Positions 1 through 10,559 of a DNA stretch of 64,000 nt are shown here, one piece after another. The translations under genes and the position numbers were made by a program. Under the pieces are notes generated by a model. It made no database searches. It had not been told where the DNA came from and saw only the letters and a list, made by a program, of their open reading frames with translations. How positions within the stretch are numbered: the first letter of the stretch is position 1; the number at the start of each line of letters is the position of its first letter. Source of the stretch: Branchinecta lynchi (lineage: Eukaryota; Arthropoda; Branchiopoda; Anostraca; Branchinectidae). The stretch covers positions 21,168,938 through 21,232,937 of the forward strand of contig JAKZAP010000014.1 of the NCBI GenBank assembly GCA_023053575.1, in the 5' to 3' direction.

Positions 1-1
1 G

Positions 2-434
2 AATTGTTGGGTGTCCAAAAGACAATTTGGGTTTTGTAAGGGGAAAAGTACTATGGATGCTGTTGACAATATGGTAAGTGTCATTGAGAGAAATAAAGAG
101 GATATCGAGAGAAATAAACAGGAAAAGAAATTTACTCTTTGTCTTTTTCTTTACATTAAAGGAGCATTTGACAACGCTTGGCATCCAGGTATTTTAAAAA
201 ACCTCAAAGGAAAAAAATGTCCAATCTAGTTGTTAAGATTGGTGAACAGTTTTTTGTCGGATCGGATGGTATCACATGGAAATGATGTATCACAAAAGTT
301 AGAAAAGTCTTGTCCACAAGGATAAATTTTACCTCCTTTTTTATGGTTAATCAACATAAATGACCCTTTAGAAATGGATTTTGGTGATTCCATGGGTGAT
401 TACAATTTTGTTTCACTTGCCACTAGATTTTGAC
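2..434 (+). pseudogene. Non-LTR retrotransposon reverse transcriptase fragment, R1/Jockey-like
   Basis: This is the middle of a LINE reverse transcriptase, cut by the left edge. Bases 2-229 read as one open frame containing QFGFCKGKSTMDAV (finger-domain motif) and then LYIKGAFDNAWHPG, the catalytic motif A. In active relatives the first acidic residue of this motif (xDxxxAFD) binds metal; here it is Tyr, so the active site is lost. After about base 229 the homology continues in another frame (NSFLSDRMVSHGND, then SCPQG followed by a stop, then PPFLWLININD), matching the usual CPQGS-LSPxLWNxxIND motif B region. One frameshift, at least one stop and a missing catalytic Asp show it is dead. The order of motifs and the GAFDNAWHPG wording fit the R1/Jockey group; that assignment is from memory of the family. 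Confidence 0.8.
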
Positions 435-2310
435 GAGTTCGCCCGCGTGAATGCAAATCCGTGTTTTCCAGATACTCCTTCCAGCTTCAGGTTACTTATC
501 AGTCCCTGGAATTTCAGAGGCCCCTTTCCCGTTTCTCAGATTTTGTGCCCGGACAGGAGAATGGTGAATTTTGTACGGCCGTAGTATTTTAACCATATGA
601 GCGATGATGAAACTTTAATCCGCACCGGACAAGAAAAGGGTTTTCAGTTTCATTGTTCTATATTTAAAGAAAAAAGTACACAGCTAAATAATATTTCTGC
701 CAGGAAAGCACAAAAGGAGTGGTTGGCAAGGGAAGAGAAATAAGCGGTAGTAGTTGAAAAATACCCACTGTTTTAAAACTTGGTTTACAAGTTTAATTGT
801 TGTTTTTGTGAAATTTTGAAAATTCGCGCCTAATTACCAAACCGAGATGTTGAAACCGACTTTCCGCCTCCGTTCGTCGTTTCAGGAACGACGAATGATA
901 CGGCAGTTCAGCCTAAGAAAGAAAACGCCTTATTCTCGGCAGTTATAAAGAACACGCTTATAGTTAAACGACGGATGAAAAGCGAACCACACAGCGAAAA
1001 CGAACGCTGCTATTTCCAGTCAGTGATCTTGTAGCTTTGCTCTGCTGACCTCGAAAGGGCTTTAAGAAATACTGAGAAACCAAGCTATGCGAGACGACCA
1101 TAAAAGGTAGCGCATTCTGCAGAGGATGATCTGAAAGGTTGAATCGGCTATTCAAGAAAATATATTCTGGTGAACGTTAACAATGCAGTCATAAAAACAA
1201 GCATTATAGACAAAACAAAGCGGTTGTAAAAAGGAACAGGTCCCGCGCGAAATATGCTAATGGACTGACCCTTGAAAACGGAGCGCAATTTTCGCGAGTC
1301 CCATCGGCGAGAGTTGGCGTATTCAGTTCAGGCCTTCATACGGCCCCTGCAATGCCCGACCCCTCTGCCGTTGCAGTGCACGATTTCTTGTACACCTGGT
1401 CCGGCAGGGTACAGCCCCTCACTTCGTAGTTCCACACGAAAAAAAGGAATAAAAACATCCCCTCAGGGCTCCCCATTCATAAACCCAAGCTAAAGGGGTT
1501 ATAAAAACTCATTCCGTGGAACAGAAGTGAAAGAAAAGAACACAATCCGAAGCAACACCAAAAATCGTCCCTGGAACCAGGAGACTAGTATCTTTTGCTT
1601 TAATTTTCATAGAAAGCACGGAATCATCAAAGTCAAGCGGTTGTAATTTTAATGAGAGGCCTAGTCTGCCGCTGAAGTGACATTCATCAGTTCATGTTTC
1701 CCATTCATCCTGTATGTTCTCATCCTAATGTCGTTCTGTCAGATGTCCTTGTCGTTAGGCAGATGCCCTAGTAGCGTATTTTCGTTTTCGGTTTGTATGC
1801 ACAAGAACCTGCGTCTCTCGACTTTGTGTCGAGCAAACGGCTGAGTTCCAGTTTCAGGAATACTGACCTGGTGCAAGGGGTTGCCCACTCTCTATTTTAG
1901 TATACAGCAAGTGCACAGTTCCGGCACCGCCCTAGAAAAGCCGGCACCAGTTGTCACGGGTTAGAACATCAAAATCAGCATGTTTAGAAGCGTTTCAGAG
2001 ATGACTCGCCTAATTTGTCGCCGGCACCGCTGTTTGTCCGGTGTACAGCAGGTGCCAACCCCTCGGTTTTGCATAGCACCAGAGGTCTAGGGTACAGAAC
2101 TTTCAGAGACTGGAAAATGCGGCGGTGCACATTGATGTAGCTGATTTGTGTCGGGAACTTAATACTCTTGATGACCAACTGATAAAGAAACGCCGTGTGC
2201 CTAACGAGGAGCAGGAAATGTCACCACTTTGTCCCCAACAAACGCTGTAGATTGGTTGACATGCGATTTGAATCATCGTTAGGGTAACGTTTCCCGTTCC
2301 CCCCCAGGTT
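435..2310. other. Gene-free stretch, unassigned
   Basis: I see no exon, RNA gene or recognisable transposon here. Short open frames exist on both strands but none has protein-like composition or a family motif. If the synphilin-like gene starts upstream of the window this is intron; otherwise it is 5' flank. Confidence 0.4.
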
Positions 2311-2357
2311 CACTGGCGTGTTTTGGACTTCGTCATATAGAGTATAGTCAGAGTAAT

Positions 2358-2520
2358 CTAGCGTTTACGTGGACAAGCAATTCTGGTCCAAGTGAAAGGA
2401 TCCCGTTCGTGAAGACGACTAGAAAAAAGTCTATCGGGAGGAGAGTTCCGTTCAAGATCAAAGGAATTCTGGTCTACTTGGATGGAATCTAGTCATCGGC
2501 GTTGATGAAAAAGACTAAAA
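2358..2520 (+). repeat. Family K repeat fragment
   Basis: The block beginning GCGTTTACGTGGACAAG is similar to 49718-49890. Both share GTGAAGACGACTAGAAAAAA and a later GGAATTC-GGTCTACTTG stretch. The second copy is a Harbinger-like MITE with recognisable ends, so this is probably the left part of another copy. I could not find its right end. Confidence 0.6.
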
Positions 2521-2671
2521 AACAGTCAAGCTAACTTTTGTGAACAGCGGTCATTACTACTGATGTCATAAACGCCATCAAAACCGCCTTCTAAATGAAT
2601 CGTAGAACGTTGAAAAAATAAATAAGTGATCTTAGGAGACGGCACTACAAGTAGCCTACAACCAAGGACTA

Positions 2672-2963
2672 CCCGATGAAAAATTTGTAGCCTGCGTAGT
2701 AGTATGGTAGTAGTACGAAAAAGTTGCATGTAATACTATGTAATAGCAAAGAATACTATCATTTAATGTGTCCAATCTTATGTAGTAGTATCCAGCAGCA
2801 TCCTGTCTTGCCATGTAGCATCCAGTCTTGCTAATAGTAGCATATAGTAGTATGCAGTAACACAGTAGCCTTGAAGTAGAAGCATGTAGTAGCATCGTTA
2901 CTACTGCATGCTACTTTTTCGTACTACTTCATACTACTATTTTGAGATAAATTTTTCATCGGG
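2672..2963. mobile_element. MITE with 15-bp TIRs and TA target duplication
   Basis: The 292-bp element starts CCCGATGAAAAATTT and ends with its exact reverse complement. TA flanks both sides (2670-2671 and 2964-2965), the target preference of Tc1/mariner-type transposases. The palindrome continues inward imperfectly through GTAGTAGTATG and GTACGAAAAAGT, so the transcript could fold into a long hairpin. The inside is rich in TAGTA-type runs and codes for nothing. It ends about 125 bp upstream of the first synphilin-like exon. Confidence 0.75.
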
Positions 2964-3088
2964 TAAGAAGGTAACGTTTTGCATTCAACTCTGGTTAAAG
3001 GATTTTTGTTTTCCTAGTTAGCTTTCACAGTTGCCATCTCGCATATCATTAGATGTAACCGATTATAGCAAAGTATTCCGTATTTCAG

Positions 3089-3289
3089 CAACGTCTGCTA
3101 GCCACCCTTGAACCCACCCTCGTACGAACCCTTGTGGATCATAATGGGAACAACCTGGCTCACCTACTCGCTGCGAACGGGCATACGGCCGCCCTCTCAT
3201 GGCTGGTGACAGCGATGGGACAGGGATTCCTGCCCGCCATCTTGGAAACGAATGACAAAGGGAGAACACCAGTAGTCTGCGCAATCAAG
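3089..3289 (+). CDS. SNCAIP: Synphilin-1-like gene, ankyrin exon (first exon visible)
   Basis: The exon is 201 bases (67 codons), phase 0 at both ends, bounded by TATTTCAG and AAG|GTATGC. It encodes QRLLATLEPTLVRTLV, then DHNGNNLAHLLAANGH (an ankyrin repeat start with the GNNLxHxxAxxGH signature), WLVTAMGQGFLPAILETN, and NDKGRTPVVCAIK. The run 'GNNLLH..A..GH, L..LM, N...TP..LAIK' is what I remember of the first part of the vertebrate synphilin-1 ankyrin domain, where it precedes 'GQLECVRWMV'. The next exon here begins AGNLETVRWIV, which continues that match. Synphilin-1 is a cytoplasmic scaffold that binds alpha-synuclein and ubiquitin ligases in vertebrates; the invertebrate role is not known to me. 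The N-terminal coding part is not in the window. An unrelated ankyrin protein is the main alternative. Confidence 0.78.
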
Positions 3290-3339
3290 GTATGCAACCA
3301 AGTAACTTGCTACCATATCGTTTGTATTGAAGCATATAT

Positions 3340-3420
3340 CCCAGTTTATGAATGAATGAATTCTCAAAAAAGGCCTTTGGGCCATGGCAGGTCAAAAATA
3401 TAAAAATAAAAAAGCACTCG
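3340..3420 (-). repeat. LINE/SINE 3' end with ATTC microsatellite tail
   Basis: Read on the minus strand this has a short stem (GGCCCAAAGGCC), then TTTTTTGAGAATTC, then repeated ATTC. A small hairpin followed by a tetranucleotide microsatellite is the usual 3' end of L2/CR1-type LINEs and of SINEs that borrow it. The insertion is in intron 1 about 50 bp after the exon. Confidence 0.5.
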
Positions 3421-3708
3421 AATTGTACCGGTCCAAATATTCAACTGAAATCATAATTGTAATAACTAAATAACTATCAAACAAACTAATACATATCCCT
3501 ACCCCAACATCAACCTACAATAAAACGTTCACGGTGCTCCATGACAACCTTCAGAAATCTACCCAACCGACGTAACTCCTGGAACTTTTGCTACCCACCA
3601 AATCTTTCAAAAAATTCTCTCCTGAGATCCCCCAGTTTATGGGTTCCTGTAAAATGAACGTTCGTGTTTTTTCGGCGCTCCTTCAACACTTTCTGCGTTC
3701 CTTCTATA

Positions 3709-5100
3709 GGGGAGAGGTGGGTACAGTGGCGCAGTCTGCTACAGTGGCGCACTTGATCCCACTACCACCTGTAATTAGATTAAATTCTAAAAAAATACGC
3801 ATTAGGAGGGCAGTCACGTGGTCTATGATCGTCAGCCATTTTCAATTTTTTGGGGCGATTGCAGCTTTTGAGGTATGTGATTAAGTGCTTTGAAAAATAA
3901 AATCTTGGACAAATGGAAAATATTTTTTGACTTTGCTAAGGTTTGTAGGCTACAAATAGTGTCGGATTCTGGCGAATATTAGTTCATCTGGAAGCTCCAA
4001 CATTTCTAAACATAGTGCAGCCATCTGTTTGTCTCTCGGTCATTATTTCAAATTTTGGTTCACAAAATGGATAAAAGAGTGCATTTCGGCTACAGTGGCG
4101 CATTTTGGTGGAGGGTATAGTGGCGCACCCCGAAATTTTTTAAATTCATAAACTTCACGCGGTAGGTAGCCTATATGATAGTTTTGACTTCTACTACTAC
4201 TACTACAAACTCTTCGCAGCCTTAAGCCGCCTGAGACCGACACACTGGCGAACACTTCTCCTCCATACCACCCTGTTTAAGGCTTCTGCCCCCAAAGATT
4301 TTGGGTAATTTCTTATGATCTCGTCCCAGCCTAACGTGGGACATCCTGTCCCCCTGATGAAAGCCTCCACTGTGGCCTTGAAGACCAAAACGATTTTTTG
4401 TGTGACGATGAAGTCCGTGTTGGAGATTATGTTCTTGTTTGCGAGGGGGAGATCAAAAAGAACAAAATTTACTCCGTGGGCGAAGTCCTCTCTGAGTCCA
4501 GCTTTGACATTGAGCTCATGTATATTAAGAGAATGGTTCCTTTCTACAAGTTCATCAGGACCAGTGAAAATTACACTTTCAGCAAGTCGAGTGTCGAAAC
4601 GAAGCTACCTGCTCCGAATATTTCTGGTGGCACAGAAAGACAGGCGGAATAACTGGTCTACCCCATTGACCTGACTGCTTACAATATTAACTAGTGTGCC
4701 TTCTCCTTTTATTTTCAGTTCATTATTTTTTATTTCCTTACTCATTATACGAAGTATTCATCTTTTAGGTATTTTCAGTTCACTATTTTGTACTTCCTTA
4801 CTCATTAAACGAAGTATTCATCTTAGCAGTTTGGTTGCGCCACTGTTCCAGATGGGTGCGCCACTGTTCCAGATGGGGTGCGCCATAGTTCCCGCCTAGT
4901 CGGCAACAATGGCGCAAAAAGTGGCTGTCAGAAAACATGACTCCATCAAAAACTGGTTCAAAGAAGAAGTGTGAAATAAATCACCAGTGTAGAATAATAA
5001 ACTGCCTGCACAACAGTTTAAAAATCGTCCAAAAATGTTAATATTTGCCAAAGTTACGATGCTTTGACCTGAAAGTGCGCCACTGTACCCACCTCTCCCC
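3709..5100. mobile_element. DNA transposon, 25-bp TIRs, TA target duplication
   Basis: The left end is GGGGAGAGGTGGGTACAGTG followed by GCGCA; the right end is the exact reverse complement. TA flanks both ends (3707-3708, 5101-5102). The core ACAGTGGCGCA recurs many times inside in both orientations (near 3741, 4093, 4117, 4838, 4857 and 4876), as expected for repeated transposase-binding sites. A coding relic lies inside (4398-4652). TA duplication plus a pogo/Tc1-style size suggest that superfamily. The copy is too short for an intact transposase, so it is a deletion derivative. Confidence 0.8.
4398..4652 (+). pseudogene. Transposase C-terminal relic inside the TIR element
   Basis: An open frame of about 84 codons reads CDDEVRVGDYVLVCEGEIKK, then KIYSVGEVLSESSFDIELMY and IKRM. 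The pattern 'V-VGDYVLV, K---Y-VG-VL, D-E---IKR' is a small beta-rich module I associate with the C-terminal end of pogo/Tigger-type and some other DDE transposases. It lacks a start, the DNA-binding domain and the DDE core. It is not a synphilin exon: no matching splice sites frame it and it lies wholly between the TIRs. The family assignment is inference. Confidence 0.45.
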
Positions 5101-5225
5101 TACTTTCTGCGCTCCTTCTATACTGTTTCGGGGTCTAGGGGTCCCTTTACGCAGTGAAGGGATTATTTGGGACTATGAGATTCTCTTGGGACTGTCCTTT
5201 TAATTAGGATTCCATTTTTTTAAGG

Positions 5226-5412
5226 ATTCGGGGGGGGGGGGGGTCGCCGGAGGGGGGGGGGGGGTACCGGGGTTTTTTTGTCACCGGGTGGGGTTTGGTC
5301 GGCGGGAGTTTGGTACCGGTTTTTTTTTTTCGCCGGGGGGGGGGGGTTCTGGTACGGGGGGGTTTTGTCCGGGGGCGGGGGGGGGGGGGGGGGGGTCGCC
5401 GGTTTTTTTTTA
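5226..5412. repeat. G-run / T-run low-complexity block
   Basis: There are several uninterrupted G tracts longer than ten, separated by TCGCCGG and T tracts. Similar G tracts occur in family A repeats, but no other A sequence is recognisable here. The run lengths are unreliable in any assembly. Confidence 0.7.
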
Positions 5413-5689
5413 GCTGGAACCCACTATTTTGTACTGATGTCACACATTTCTGCGAAAGAAGGAGATTAAATAGACGAGATCATGTTATTTTAAATATGCA
5501 AAGCACCTGCTCCACTTGTCGAAATTATGTCATAATCATACATTGACGGAGAAGTTCAAAATTCAAGTGTTACCCTTTTGCATGTTTCTTCGTCGCTATA
5601 AAAAATTATGGACAACAGGGCCCAACCAGCGCACAACGGTATCCTATCCACTGCTTTCTGGCCAAAGATTGAGAATTGAGTGTCTTTTT

Positions 5690-5900
5690 CTGTGTTTCTA
5701 TGTGTTTTATTTATTTTCTTTCCTTTATTCCGCTTTTTCAAAATGGCTTGTTGTAAATCTTACTTTGTTACCTTTTTTTTTCTTTTTTTTTTTTTAGCAA
5801 TGTCAATCAATCAATCAATTTTATTTTCAACCCTAATAGCACTAGGCTAACAGGGCGGGATTTGGAAAAATAAACACTCATTAACAATACAAATAAAACA
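5690..5900 (-). repeat. T-rich tract and LINE-like 3' tail with ATCA microsatellite
   Basis: The + strand carries a T-rich tract, then AATCAATCAATCAATTTTAT, then a stem-forming segment (CTAATAGCACTAGGCTAACAG). On the minus strand this is hairpin, AATAAAATTG, then a tetranucleotide tail, the layout of other LINE 3' ends in this window. Confidence 0.45.
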
Positions 5901-6059
5901 CAAACTAACAAACAATAAATAAGAAACGAACATAAATCATGAACAGTCAAAATGTTTAGTGAAATACGGAACGAATGAATTTAGGTATCTTTCTTAAGAT
6001 TTCGTAGGTGGTATGTCGCAAGGTTTTCCGACATATTTAGCAATGGTGATAGATTACAT

Positions 6060-6299
6060 ATTATTAAGCCTGGCCATATGGTTTGTATACTCTTGATGAC
6101 TATCTATCCTTGCCGATGGAAAATTTCCGGCCTCTCCGGGTATCTACCGGAAGAAAGGCAGAAGTGGTGTCACACCTTCTGCCAAAGATCGCCGTGATTG
6201 ATTTACACAGGATTTGGGTCTTTGGGTTGAGTCGTACGGACACGTTTACTCCTTCTTCCTGAGGATCGGTGGCGTGTTTTCGACTTAGTCATATAGAGC
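6060..6299 (+). repeat. Family Q dispersed repeat, left part
   Basis: The segment from ATACTCTTGATGACTATCTA through TCTCCGGGTATCTACCGGAAG recurs at 16858-16960 and, split by a MITE, at 35757-36200. The end next to the hAT insertion (GGCGTGTTTTCGACTTAGTC) also resembles 2311-2345. I recognise no coding capacity. Confidence 0.6.
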
Positions 6300-7046
6300 C
6301 AGCGTTGCTACCGGCAGTAAAATTTTACTAGATCTAGAAACAAAAATTAAATCTAGTAAATATAGAGGATGTAGTAAAATTCATTGTAATCTAGTAAAAA
6401 TCCCAATTTCTAGTAAAAAAAAAATGGTCCATCCCAGAAGTTGTGTAATTTTTCGTGAATTCTGAGGAAATGTACAGAGATATTAGGATCTATTCTTGCT
6501 CCTCACTTTCTACAGCTTGCCTAATACACCAGAGGCCAGATGTACAGTTCTCAATTTAGTCTATTAAACAACCAAGCATCAGAGCTCTTTGACCATTGTG
6601 CTAGTTCTTTATTCCCTGATGAAAACGACCGAATCAAATATGCTCAGAAAATCGACTGTTTTTAAGAGAATTTGACTTGTTTGAAGAAAAAATCAACTGG
6701 TTTTTATAAGAATCGCGACGCTTAGCGGCGATTGCCGATTGACAGACACTATTATAAGGGAGCGCGCCAACTATGTGTGACGTTTCTTTTCTTTATGACA
6801 CGGATATATTTTTGATGCTTTCTTTACGGATCAGAAGTGTGACTCAAACTCAGTGCCTACAAATTTAACTGTCTTTCCATATTTTTTTTTTATTGTTGAA
6901 ACGTAGTATAGGTTCCCGAAGTCAATGCACGTGTCGGTGCGACAGCCGCAAATTTTTTTTTTTTTAGTTAGTAAATTTTTTTAGAATCTAGTAAAAAAAA
7001 ATCTCGGGAATCTAGTAAACTTAATTTTGGTCGGGTGGCAACACTG
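6300..7046. mobile_element. hAT-like non-autonomous element (family L)
   Basis: The ends are CAGCGTTGCTACC and GGTGGCAACACTG, matching the CAGTGTTGCCACC-type TIRs of hAT elements. The flanks TATAGAGC (6292-6299) and TATAGAGT (7047-7054) form an 8-bp target duplication with one change, the hAT hallmark. The unoccupied sequence TCATATAGAGTATAG is present at about 2333-2347 in a related repeat. The interior is AT-rich with repeated TAGTAAA blocks near both ends and holds no transposase. Confidence 0.8.
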
Positions 7047-7186
7047 TATAGAGTAGTGAGTGGAGGCACAAGAAGTGGGTTGGGGTGTGTGTTTGGTTGG
7101 GTAGTTGAGCACACGACTGTCTGTTGGGAGTCCCCCATAGCTATGCGTCATTCTAAGCACAGTTTAATGGGCTTTATTTTATTTAG

Positions 7187-7300
7187 GCTGGAAATTTGGA
7201 GACAGTAAGATGGATTGTAGACAACACTGTAGTCCGAACTGCTGTAGCAGCGGGTGACCTTGAAAAACCATTGCTTCATGTTGCCGTCAAAAGCAACAAG
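7187..7300 (+). CDS. SNCAIP: Synphilin-1-like gene, second visible ankyrin exon
   Basis: The exon is 114 bases (38 codons), phase 0 at both ends, after TTTTATTTAG and before GTAAGT. It encodes AGNLETVRWIVDNTVVRTAV, then AAGDLEKPLLHVAVKSNK. AGNLETVRWIV completes the ankyrin repeat begun by the previous exon and matches the GQLECVRWMV segment I recall from vertebrate synphilin-1. KPLLHVAVKSNK starts the next repeat, which exon 3 continues with VDILQWLLDSR. Intron 1 is 3.9 kb; the following intron is 33 kb and filled with transposons. The last 46 bases of this exon, together with its donor, have been tandemly copied twice just downstream. Confidence 0.78.
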
Positions 7301-7669
7301 GTAAGTCAGCTACAGTTCACAAAGACTTGGGCTCGCAAATATAGATTGTTATACATTCCGTTCTGTGGTGAAATTTCAGCGAAACCGTAAGTAAATACCC
7401 TGCCTTGCAAGTGCCTTTGTCGTTCTGTCGGTCGGGCGGCCTATCCCACGATTGCGAGTTAGGGTACTTCCAGATGTGGTAGGGCGATGAAACTTGGCAG
7501 GCAACTAACTTAAAAATAATCACTTTCTGATCCGACCATCTGGGGGGGTGGGGGGGGGGGGTGGAGGGAAGGGAACCCCGAAAATTGAGTCGTGCGTGAC
7601 TTTTGGACCGGTGATCGGATTGGAATGCAACTTGATAACTGAATAGAAGACATGTCTCTGATGTCCCAG

Positions 7670-7715
7670 GGATCTGGAAAGACCTTTGCTTCACGTTGCC
7701 GTTAAAGCCAATAAG
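7670..7715 (+). pseudogene. Duplicated exon 2 tail, copy 2
   Basis: The 46 bases encode DLERPLLHVAVKANK before GTAAGT and follow TGATGTCCCAG, which resembles an acceptor. The length is 46, not a multiple of three. If used as an exon from this AG it would shift the frame relative to the phase-0 neighbours. Most changes from the parent are silent or conservative (K to R, S to A). Confidence 0.7.
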
Positions 7716-8068
7716 GTAAGTCAGCTACAGTTCACAAAGACTTCGGCTCGCAAATATAGATTGTTATACATTCAGTTCTGTGGTGAAATTTCAGCGAAAC
7801 TGTAAGTAAGTACCCTGCCTTGCAAGTGCCTTTGTCGTTCTGTCGGTCGGGCGGCCTGTCCCACGATTGCGAGTTAGGGTACTTCCAGATGTGGTAGGGC
7901 GATGAAACTTGGCAGGCAACCAACTTAAAAATAATCACTTTCTGATCCGACCATCTGGGGGGGGGGGGTGGAGGGAAGGGGAACCCCGAAAATTGAGTCG
8001 TGCGTAACTTTTGGACCGGTGATGGGATTGGACTGCAACTTGGTAACTGAATAGAAGACATGTCTCAG

Positions 8069-8114
8069 GGATCTGGAAAGACCTTTGCTTCACGTTGCAG
8101 TTAAAAGCAACAAG
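8069..8114 (+). pseudogene. Duplicated exon 2 tail, copy 3
   Basis: The 46 bases encode DLERPLLHVAVKSNK before GTAAGT and follow ACATGTCTCAG. It has the same one-base phase problem as copy 2. It keeps the SNK ending of the true exon, so copies 2 and 3 have diverged separately. Confidence 0.7.
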
Positions 8115-8250
8115 GTAAGTCAGCTACAGTTCACAAAGACTTCGGACGGTTCAGGAAGTCAACACACTAGATGGGTTTGTGATAGGGGGTGTTGACAAAT
8201 ACAAACAGTTATACATTCAGTTCTGTGGTGAAATTTCAAATAAACTCTAA

Positions 8251-8738
8251 GTAAATACCCAGCCTTGCACGTAGCTTTTTGCGTTACACAATTCCAATTG
8301 CGAAATTAAAGCTCCGCACACTTACGAATTCCGTTCCACAACTTGATTGTAAACTATTTGATAAAGATAGTTGGTGGTAACCAAAGTTGGTGAGCATCGT
8401 TGGGAAAAGCTAAACTGAACAATTGCTCTTCAGTATATTTAATCGTAAAAAAAAACAAAAACGGACGAGCTGATAATAACAAACAATAACAGATCACATA
8501 CAAATTTTGCATCGGGCCAAGCTAGAAACATAAATAACGAAAATGAAAAAAGGATTAGCAATTATTTCGAGGTCACGTTCCAGTTGAAAAGCTCGACAAA
8601 CAAAGGGACAACGCTCTTTGTATAACTAAAATCCGCAAAGCCGGCACGGAAAGCAACAAAGGGCACGACCCCTTTTGAGTTAAGGGAATTTCGTGTACTT
8701 ATTCTCCTTCTTTCTTGTTTCGACGCTCAGAGCCATCT
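8251..8738. other. Intronic, unassigned
   Basis: AT-rich intron sequence without a recognised element. An A-rich patch near 8445-8530 (AACAAACAATAACAG) resembles the minus-strand LINE tail at 5880-5940. Confidence 0.35.
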
Positions 8739-9130
8739 TATGGCACTTGGAGCCTCTGGCTCAAGTGCATACCGATCGCAGTTCTGTCGGTGGCGATGAA
8801 ACATGGCATGCATATCAGAGATCCGACCAAAGTAGCTTATAAATAATTGCTTTCCGATCCGACCATCTGAGAGGGGGGGGGGGATCCCGAAAATTGAGGC
8901 GGGCGTAACTTTTGATCGGGTGATCGGATTCTGATGAAACTTAATAACTAAATAGGAGACATGTCTCTGATGTCCCATCTTATGTCTGGACCAGATTCAA
9001 CAGCTTGGAAGAGATCGGAAATCTTGTGAAACGGTTAGATTGGAGGGATCGGAGTGGAACTTGTAGAACCGGATTGGATCCGACCACTGTTGGGGGAATT
9101 GGAGGGGGGGGGGGCAGAATCTTCTAGATG
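8739..9130 (+). repeat. Family A element (hairpin-ended)
   Basis: It starts with an imperfect hairpin (TATGGCACTTGG ... CTCAAGTGCATA), then the module GCGATGAAACATGGCATGCA, ATCCGACCATCTGAG, a G tract, and GCGTAACTTTTGATCGGGTG followed by ATCGGATTCTGATGAAACTT. These modules define family A throughout the window. Confidence 0.75.
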
Positions 9131-9224
9131 TCTTAAAACGATCATACTTGGCTGAAATATTAAAGATTCGACAAGATTGGCTTAGAGATCGTCGTCAGTT
9201 CCCAAATCCGACCATTCTTAAAGT

Positions 9225-9996
9225 ACCAATCTTCACCGCAAAGTAAAAAAAATACTTTTAAGAAAAATATACATTTTCATGATCCTCATGAGCCGATGAT
9301 TATATTTGCCTTAAAGGTTTTGCTTATAAATGAATTTCTAGCTCCCTTATCTCCCTTGTTCCTGTAAGATCTCGTCCCCCCCGAGAAGTGGCTGAAAAGG
9401 TTCCCAAACTGACCCCAATCTACTGTAACACTATGCGCTACAGTAGAAGCTTTGTGCCTAGCTTTGTAAAGCAGTACAATGATCTTTAGCATTATCTGCC
9501 TTGTTATTTTTATTTTCTTAAATTGTTTGTTGACAACTTATTTTATCTCTGTTTATGACTACAAAAACATCTTATTTGGGCTCTGCCCACGAGAGATATG
9601 TTTTGCTTTATTATTAAATAAATTGAAAAAATTAAAAATCAAAGTGTGTGTTTTAACCGAAAAGTGAAAAAAGGACTTTTGGTGGAACGACGCATTTCGG
9701 TCCATGATCATTTTTGCCACAAGGGTGCACACTTAAAATTTGCATTTTAACCGAAAAGTGAAAAAATACTTTTGACCAAACGATATATATTAATGATCCC
9801 CACGGGCCCATTTGTCTCAGGGGTTTTGCTTCTAAAAAAAAACGTTACATTATCTCGTGATTTCCAAGGGCCAATGATCATTCTTCTCTCGGGTTTTGCT
9901 CACAAACGATCAGAACAAACCCACAAACTGGCAAATTCCTACTTTCATCCTCTGAACCAGCCTTGCAAGTGCCATATGAGCTTCTAGCTCTTGTTA
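9225..9996 (+). repeat. Family B element
   Basis: Repeated TTTTAACCGAAAAGTGAAAAA blocks (near 9652 and 9744), CATGATC/AATGATC modules and a right end AAGTGCCATATGAGCTTCTA-GCTCTTGTT. A second copy lies inverted at 27803-28150 and shares the ATATATTAATGATCCCCACG segment. The right end is also that of family A, so A and B share a terminus. Confidence 0.65.
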
Positions 9997-10559
9997 TGAA
10001 ATTTTAAAGACAGACCGCTGTATTCATTTCCAGGGATTTCCGCGAAACACAAACCGCGATCATTATAATGCCATTCAGAGAACTCCTTCCAGATTAATTT
10101 TTGTTTTGCCGCCAGATGCCCTTGTGTAAAGTAAATAACGACACGTTACTTCTTGGTCTATATTCAACCCGGTCTGTTTGAATTTTTCCAATCTCTTTAT
10201 CTTTGCTCTTAGGCCTGGCCGTGTTTGGAACTATTTGAAATATCTCTGATTCTCTTTGTGCTATACCCAACCCTGTTATGTCAAACTTTGTCAAGTCTAG
10301 ATTCTGATTTCAGTGCTGATTCTGACTGACGTCTGCACTGGCTGATGTGCGATTCGGTATGAACCGAAAGCCTAATCGCTTAGTCCCCCTCTAGATAACT
10401 TATACCAAGATGTCTATTCCCCCCTCCCCTCCCGTCTTCCGTGCGTCGGTCCGAGAGGAATACTGGCAATCAGTTTTCTCCATATCCTGCTAATTCTTCT
10501 GCCCACTTTTCCTTAGTTTCATCCCATCATTTATTTCTGGTCATATCTTGTAAGTGTAT

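Larger units (their letters stand above)
7254..8250 (+). repeat. Tandem triplication (about 0.4-kb unit) including the exon 2 3' end
   Basis: Three head-to-tail units start near 7255, 7670 and 8070. Each holds the tail of exon 2, the donor GTAAGTCAGCTACAGTTCAC, and intron sequence. The first two also hold a family A fragment (GATGAAACTTGGCAGGCAAC, ATCCGACCATCTGGGG). The third breaks off about 70 bases after the donor and then differs. Copies 1 and 2 are nearly identical, so the event is fairly recent. Confidence 0.85.

Noticed and set aside
5204..5546. Gly/Pro-rich open frames
   Set aside because: They are translations of G tracts of uncertain length.
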